Origin: Szabonella sp046295215
GTDB lineage: Bacteria > Pseudomonadota > Alphaproteobacteria > Rhodobacterales > Rhodobacteraceae
Assembly: GCA_046295215.1 (NCBI GenBank)
Contig: JBKBNP010000001.1
Coordinates: 62,001 to 126,000, forward strand
DNA length: 64,000 bases
Direction of reading: 5' to 3'
This document shows positions 60,506 through 64,000 of this stretch, piece after piece (position 1 is the stretch's first letter; each line of letters opens with the position of its first letter). The position numbers were made by a program, and so were the translations under genes. Below the pieces are notes generated by a model. The model saw only the letters and a list, made by a program, of their open reading frames with translations, had not been told where the DNA came from and did not search any database.

Positions 60506-62794
60506 ATGAACAAGGCGATTACCGACGGGCTCCTGCTGATGCCGCCGCCGTTTTCGGCGGGGCTGAACAACTGGTCGCGCGAGGATGGAACGCCCGGATC
60601 GGCAAACTGGGCGGGGCAGCCGAACGCGGCTTTCGTTCCGGCTGATCAGGATTTCGGCGGCTGCATGGAGATCCAGAAAACGCAATCGGTGACGCCTGTG
60701 CGGTCCTTCCTGCAAACGCCGATGCAGCCGGGGCTCTATCTGCGGGTGCGCGCGCGGGTCAAGGCGGTCTCGGGCAACCTGCCGAACGTGCGGGTGGCGG
60801 CCTGGGCGGGGCGGGCGGATGGCACGGCGGTTGCGGGCCTGCCGCTGTCGGGCCCCACCGTGACGCTGACCTCCTATGGCGAGGTGGTCACGGTTTCCGC
60901 CATCATCGCCCCCGCGTCGCGGCAGGGGGTCAACATGATCTGGGGGGCGGAGCCGACCTATGGCCATTTCGGGCTGAACCTGACCGGGCCGAATGGTGGC
61001 GTGGTGCGCATCGACGATATCGAGATCGAGGATGTGACCGACATCTTCCTGCGCAAGATGCTCGACTGGGTGGATGTGCGCGACTATGGCGCGCTGGGCA
61101 ATGGCACGACCGATGACAGCGCGGCCTTTGCCGCCGCCGATGCCGCTGCGAACGGGCGGTCGGTTCTGGTGTCGGCGGGCACCTATTTCCTGAACAATCA
61201 CGTCACCTTCAATTCGCATGTGCGGTTTGAAGGCACCGTGACGATGCCACCGCAATTCCGGCTGTCCTGCTCCAAGAATTACGACCTGCCGACCTATGAG
61301 GCGGCCTTCGGCGGTGAGGAGGAGGGGTTTCGCCGGGGGCTCGCGGTGCTGTTCCATTTCACCGATCATGTCACCTTCGATCTGATGGGACGGCGGGTCA
61401 CGATCCGCTCGCCCGTCGATGTGGCGGCCCTTGCCGGGATCAATTCTCTGGTGCAGCGGCGCGTGCTGGCCAACGGGATGCTGGAGGCGGCGAATACGGT
61501 CAACTGGGACGACGAGACGGCAAGTTCGGTCGCGACCTATACGCCGTCGAACCCCTTGCGGCTGACCAATGTGCTGAACCTTGCCACCGTGCCGGTCGGC
61601 GCGCGGGTGATCGGAACCGGCGTGGGCCGCGAGGTCTATGTCGCCTCCAAGGATATGGGCGCAGGCACGATCACGCTGTCGCGCCCCTTGTGGGGGGCGG
61701 CGGGGACGCGGACCTACCAGTTCGTGCGCTACAAATACATGCTGGATTTCAGCGGTTTTTCCAGCCTCAGCCGGTTCGAGATCTTCGATCTGGAATTCCA
61801 GTGCAACGGGCGGGCCAGCGCGCTGATGCTGCCGCCGTCAGGCAAGACCTTTCGCCTCGCGGATTCGGTCGTCAACAAGCCCAAGGACCGGGGCATCACC
61901 TCGATCGGGGATGGCTGTCAGGGGCTGTTCGTGGACCAGTGCCAGTTCCTGTCGAATGAACAGCCCGTCCCGGTGCAGGACCGCACCACAATCGCGCTGA
62001 ACGTCAACACCAATGACGCCAAGATCCGCGACAACCGGGTGGTGCGCTTTGCCCATTTCGCGATCATGGGCGGGTCGGGCAACATCTTTGTCGGAAACCA
62101 TTTCTTTCAGGGTGACGACCAGACGGCGGGGGTGCGGCGGGCGGGGATCGTGTTCACCTCGACCAATATCAAGACGCTGATCGCGGGCAACTATATCGAC
62201 AACTGCTTCATCGAATGGGGCAATGAACATGACGCGGCGCCGGATTTCAGCAACGAATTCTCTTTCGGGGGGCTGACCATCACCGGCAATATCTTCACCA
62301 CCAACGATGTCTCGCCCGCCTTCCGCTGGCTGGTGATGACGCCCTACGGGCCGGGGCATTTCATCAACGGTTTCATGGTCAATGACAATGTGTTCCGCAC
62401 GGTGAATGCAACCATCGACCGGGTGGAGGCGGTGGACACCACCCATGCCACGCTGGATTTCAGCCGGTTCCGCAATATCGTGATCGAGGCCAACACCTTC
62501 AACGGGGTGACGCGCGGGATGCAGAGCCCGGTGATGATGCGCCATGACCAGAACACCGCCGCCGAGACCTGGGTGGTGGATGCGAGCCAGAACCTGCCCT
62601 TCGGCAGCCATGCGCGCAATGTGCAGTCGGTGGTGACCGAAGGGCCGATCACCACGGCGGGGGGCGTGGCGAATTTTGCCATGCCCTATGTCGAAACCTC
62701 GCGCGGGCCGGACAGCAACCTGATCCATCTGCGCTGGCCGCAGGCCTTGCGGGGGCGCGCGCATGTGACGATCCGCTGCGACAACCCGAACTGA
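60506..62794 (+). CDS. Large right-handed beta-helix protein (pectate-lyase-3 / GH28-related)
   Basis: A 762-aa protein. Residues 1-195 form a beta-sandwich resembling a carbohydrate-binding module. From VDVRDYGALGNGTTDDSAAF the rest is a pectate lyase superfamily beta-helix with repeated GNxF/DNxF turns (GNHFFQGDD, ITGNIFTTND, VNDNVFRTVNA). No signal peptide is present, as in phage tailspikes. From memory its N-terminus (MNKAITDGLLLMPPPF) resembles proteins related to the R. capsulatus gene transfer agent head spike GhsB; that is unverified. ATG 60506 is used; upstream lies the palindrome array. Confidence 0.82.
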   Translation: MNKAITDGLLLMPPPFSAGLNNWSREDGTPGSANWAGQPNAAFVPADQDFGGCMEIQKTQSVTPVRSFLQTPMQPGLYLRVRARVKAVSGNLPNVRVAAWAGRADGTAVAGLPLSGPTVTLTSYGEVVTVSAIIAPASRQGVNMIWGAEPTYGHFGLNLTGPNGGVVRIDDIEIEDVTDIFLRKMLDWVDVRDYGALGNGTTDDSAAFAAADAAANGRSVLVSAGTYFLNNHVTFNSHVRFEGTVTMPPQFRLSCSKNYDLPTYEAAFGGEEEGFRRGLAVLFHFTDHVTFDLMGRRVTIRSPVDVAALAGINSLVQRRVLANGMLEAANTVNWDDETASSVATYTPSNPLRLTNVLNLATVPVGARVIGTGVGREVYVASKDMGAGTITLSRPLWGAAGTRTYQFVRYKYMLDFSGFSSLSRFEIFDLEFQCNGRASALMLPPSGKTFRLADSVVNKPKDRGITSIGDGCQGLFVDQCQFLSNEQPVPVQDRTTIALNVNTNDAKIRDNRVVRFAHFAIMGGSGNIFVGNHFFQGDDQTAGVRRAGIVFTSTNIKTLIAGNYIDNCFIEWGNEHDAAPDFSNEFSFGGLTITGNIFTTNDVSPAFRWLVMTPYGPGHFINGFMVNDNVFRTVNATIDRVEAVDTTHATLDFSRFRNIVIEANTFNGVTRGMQSPVMMRHDQNTAAETWVVDASQNLPFGSHARNVQSVVTEGPITTAGGVANFAMPYVETSRGPDSNLIHLRWPQALRGRAHVTIRCDNPN

Positions 62795-62851
62795 TCTTTC
62801 GGAAAGACAGATGGCAAAGGGCGCGCGGGGATCTGCGCGCCCTTTGGCCTG

Positions 62852-63358
62852 TCAGCCGGTCAGGTCCGCGCCTGTCAGGTGGAAGGCCCGCGCGAAACCG
62901 CCGTTGAACAGCGCGGAGACCGGGACCAGTCGGACAAAGGCAAAATCGGCAAAATCGACATAGAGCTTCGATTTCGGGTGATCCGCCAGCCAGCGGTCGC
63001 GCAGCGCCGGGCGGTCCGGGGCGTCGGGGGTGATGAAAGCGGCCCCGGCCCGGATCATCAGGCGCGGATGGGTCAGCGGGTCGCCCTTGGCGCCCGGCTC
63101 CCCCACCATCAGCGCGCAGGCGGGATGCGTGCGCAGGGCGGCCATGTGCGGGGCAAGGGCGGAGATCAGCGTGACCGGGCACCCGGACGCATCGAGGCCA
63201 AGGGCGATGCGGCTGATCCCCGGCGCGCCGGTTTCAGGGTCGGTCCAGGCGAGGGCTGCGAAACGGGCCGTCCGCAGGATCTGGCGGGCCTCGCTGCACG
63301 TCCCGGGGTCTGCCGGTTGCGTCGGATCGGGGCGGGCAGGCTCGGGAGGCTGCGGCAT
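62852..63358 (-). CDS. Pyridoxamine 5'-phosphate oxidase-fold protein
   Basis: A 168-aa split-barrel flavin-binding-like protein (ARQILRTARFAALAWTDPETGAPGISRIALGL, ALMVGEPGAKGDPLTHPRLMI, SKLYVDFADFAFVRLVPVSALFNGGF). The pattern resembles the N-terminal domain of HugZ-like haem-binding proteins; the actual substrate is unknown. ATG 63358 follows CAGGAACG. It diverges from the SulP gene. Confidence 0.85.
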   Translation of the reverse strand: MPQPPEPARPDPTQPADPGTCSEARQILRTARFAALAWTDPETGAPGISRIALGLDASGCPVTLISALAPHMAALRTHPACALMVGEPGAKGDPLTHPRLMIRAGAAFITPDAPDRPALRDRWLADHPKSKLYVDFADFAFVRLVPVSALFNGGFARAFHLTGADLTG

Positions 63359-63434
63359 CTTGCGTTCCTGCATGGGTTGACAGTGGCCCAAGCGGGGCGC
63401 TTTGTTTGCGGCCTCACAGATTTACAGGCGGATC

Positions 63435-64000
63435 ATGTCCAAGACAAGTTCTGCGACCGGCGCGGCCGCATCCGAATTCCAACCGAAACTGCTGACCGTC
63501 CTGCGTGAAGGCTACGGGATGCGCGACCTGCGCGCGGATGCCTTTGCGGGGCTGACGGTGGCCATCGTGGCGCTGCCCCTGTCCATGGCCATCGCGATTG
63601 CCAGCGGCGTCGGGCCGGAGCGCGGGCTCTACACCACCATCGTCGGCGGGTTTCTCGTGTCGCTGCTGGGCGGGTCGCGGTTTCAGGTCGGCGGACCTGC
63701 CGGGGCCTTCATCGTGCTGGTCGCGGCCTGTGTCATGACCATCGGGCTGGAGGGGCTGTTGCTGGCCACCTTCCTGTCGGGCTTCATGCTGATCGGGGTC
63801 GGGGCGCTGCGGCTGGGCACCTATATCAAGTTCATCCCCTATCCGGTGACAGTGGGCTTCACCACCGGGATTGCCGTCATCATCTTTGCCAGCCAGATCA
63901 AGGATCTGTTCGGCCTCACATTGCCGGGCGGGGAGCCTGCCGAGATCGTGCCGAAACTTGCGGCGCTCTGGTCCTCCCGGGAGACGGTGACGTCGGCGGC
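63435..64000 (+). CDS. SulP-family anion transporter (partial, C-terminus beyond window)
   Basis: 188 residues are visible. A short polar N-terminus precedes LREGYGMRDLRADAFAGLTVAIVALPLSMAIAIASGV, the SulP signature region, then GPAGAFIVLV and VTVGFTTGIAVIIFASQIKDLFG. It is an inner-membrane sulfate or bicarbonate carrier by family. The frame stays open to 64000. ATG 63435. No STAS domain can be judged from the fragment. Confidence 0.9.
   Translation, partial: MSKTSSATGAAASEFQPKLLTVLREGYGMRDLRADAFAGLTVAIVALPLSMAIAIASGVGPERGLYTTIVGGFLVSLLGGSRFQVGGPAGAFIVLVAACVMTIGLEGLLLATFLSGFMLIGVGALRLGTYIKFIPYPVTVGFTTGIAVIIFASQIKDLFGLTLPGGEPAEIVPKLAALWSSRETVTSA

Overview
The window is a GC-rich chromosomal segment of an alphaproteobacterium, almost certainly family Rhodobacteraceae (Rhodobacter, Cereibacter, Gemmobacter, Tabrizicola or Paracoccus-like). 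The evidence is GcrA, a complete beta-hydroxyaspartate cycle locus, DUF1636 and DUF1150 genes, a fused allantoinase/OHCU decarboxylase, and a dispersed intergenic hairpin module of a type I associate with this family. A perfect TGTC-N10-GACA site between hemC and hemE matches the consensus of PpsR, the photosynthesis repressor, so the organism may make bacteriochlorophyll. The sequence is a draft scaffold: two runs of ten Ns (20713-20722 and 32804-32813) are flanked by degraded duplicate sequence and G/C homopolymers that look like assembly artefacts.

Layout. 1-2.2 kb: divergent tetrapyrrole genes hemC and hemE. 2.4-4.9 kb: a GH13 alpha-glucosidase and a sugar isomerase-like TIM barrel. 4.9-9.5 kb: a MaoC/phosphotransacetylase fusion, then a copper homeostasis locus (copZ, copA, cueR) with two CueR-type promoters. 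9.5-14.7 kb: a SARP-like regulator, a PAP2/haloperoxidase-fold enzyme with eleven Gly-Thr-Gln repeats, and an S8 peptidase. 14.8-16.1 kb: hemP coupled to a 44-residue protein, and a DUF533 protein. 16.1-21.8 kb: bhcR and bhcABCD, which convert glyoxylate plus glycine to oxaloacetate. 21.9-26.3 kb: a cobalamin riboswitch heading a DUF1636 and ABC importer operon with two tandem binding proteins. 26.6-30.7 kb: an RTX/Hint secreted protein, GAPDH and a P-loop kinase. 30.8-36.0 kb: purine/allantoin catabolism (permease, allA, second scaffold gap, allE-like gene, puuE-uraD fusion, divergent uraH).

36-44 kb: an Lrp regulator, trxB, a peroxiredoxin-like/2OG-oxygenase fusion, heat-shock ibpA with DUF1150, a YdcH protein, RNase P RNA, ampD, an excalibur lipoprotein, and gatA/gatC. 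44.4-51 kb: a candidate 46-aa protein, pgeF-midA-lgt, ubiK, a sugar transferase, a lipoprotein, an orphan ParA and gcrA. 51-58 kb: argD-argF, an MFS transporter, aguB and hrpB. 58-64 kb: a DUF3108 protein, meaB, an array of long palindromes, a large beta-helix protein that may be a gene-transfer-agent spike relative, a PNPOx-fold protein and the start of a SulP transporter.

Most of the window is compact core or metabolic sequence with many 1-4 bp start/stop overlaps. No insertion sequence, prophage, CRISPR array or tRNA was recognised. The least explained items are the GTQ-repeat PAP2 locus, the hemP-coupled small protein, the tandem B12-regulated binding proteins, the palindrome array with its beta-helix gene, and the dispersed hairpin module.
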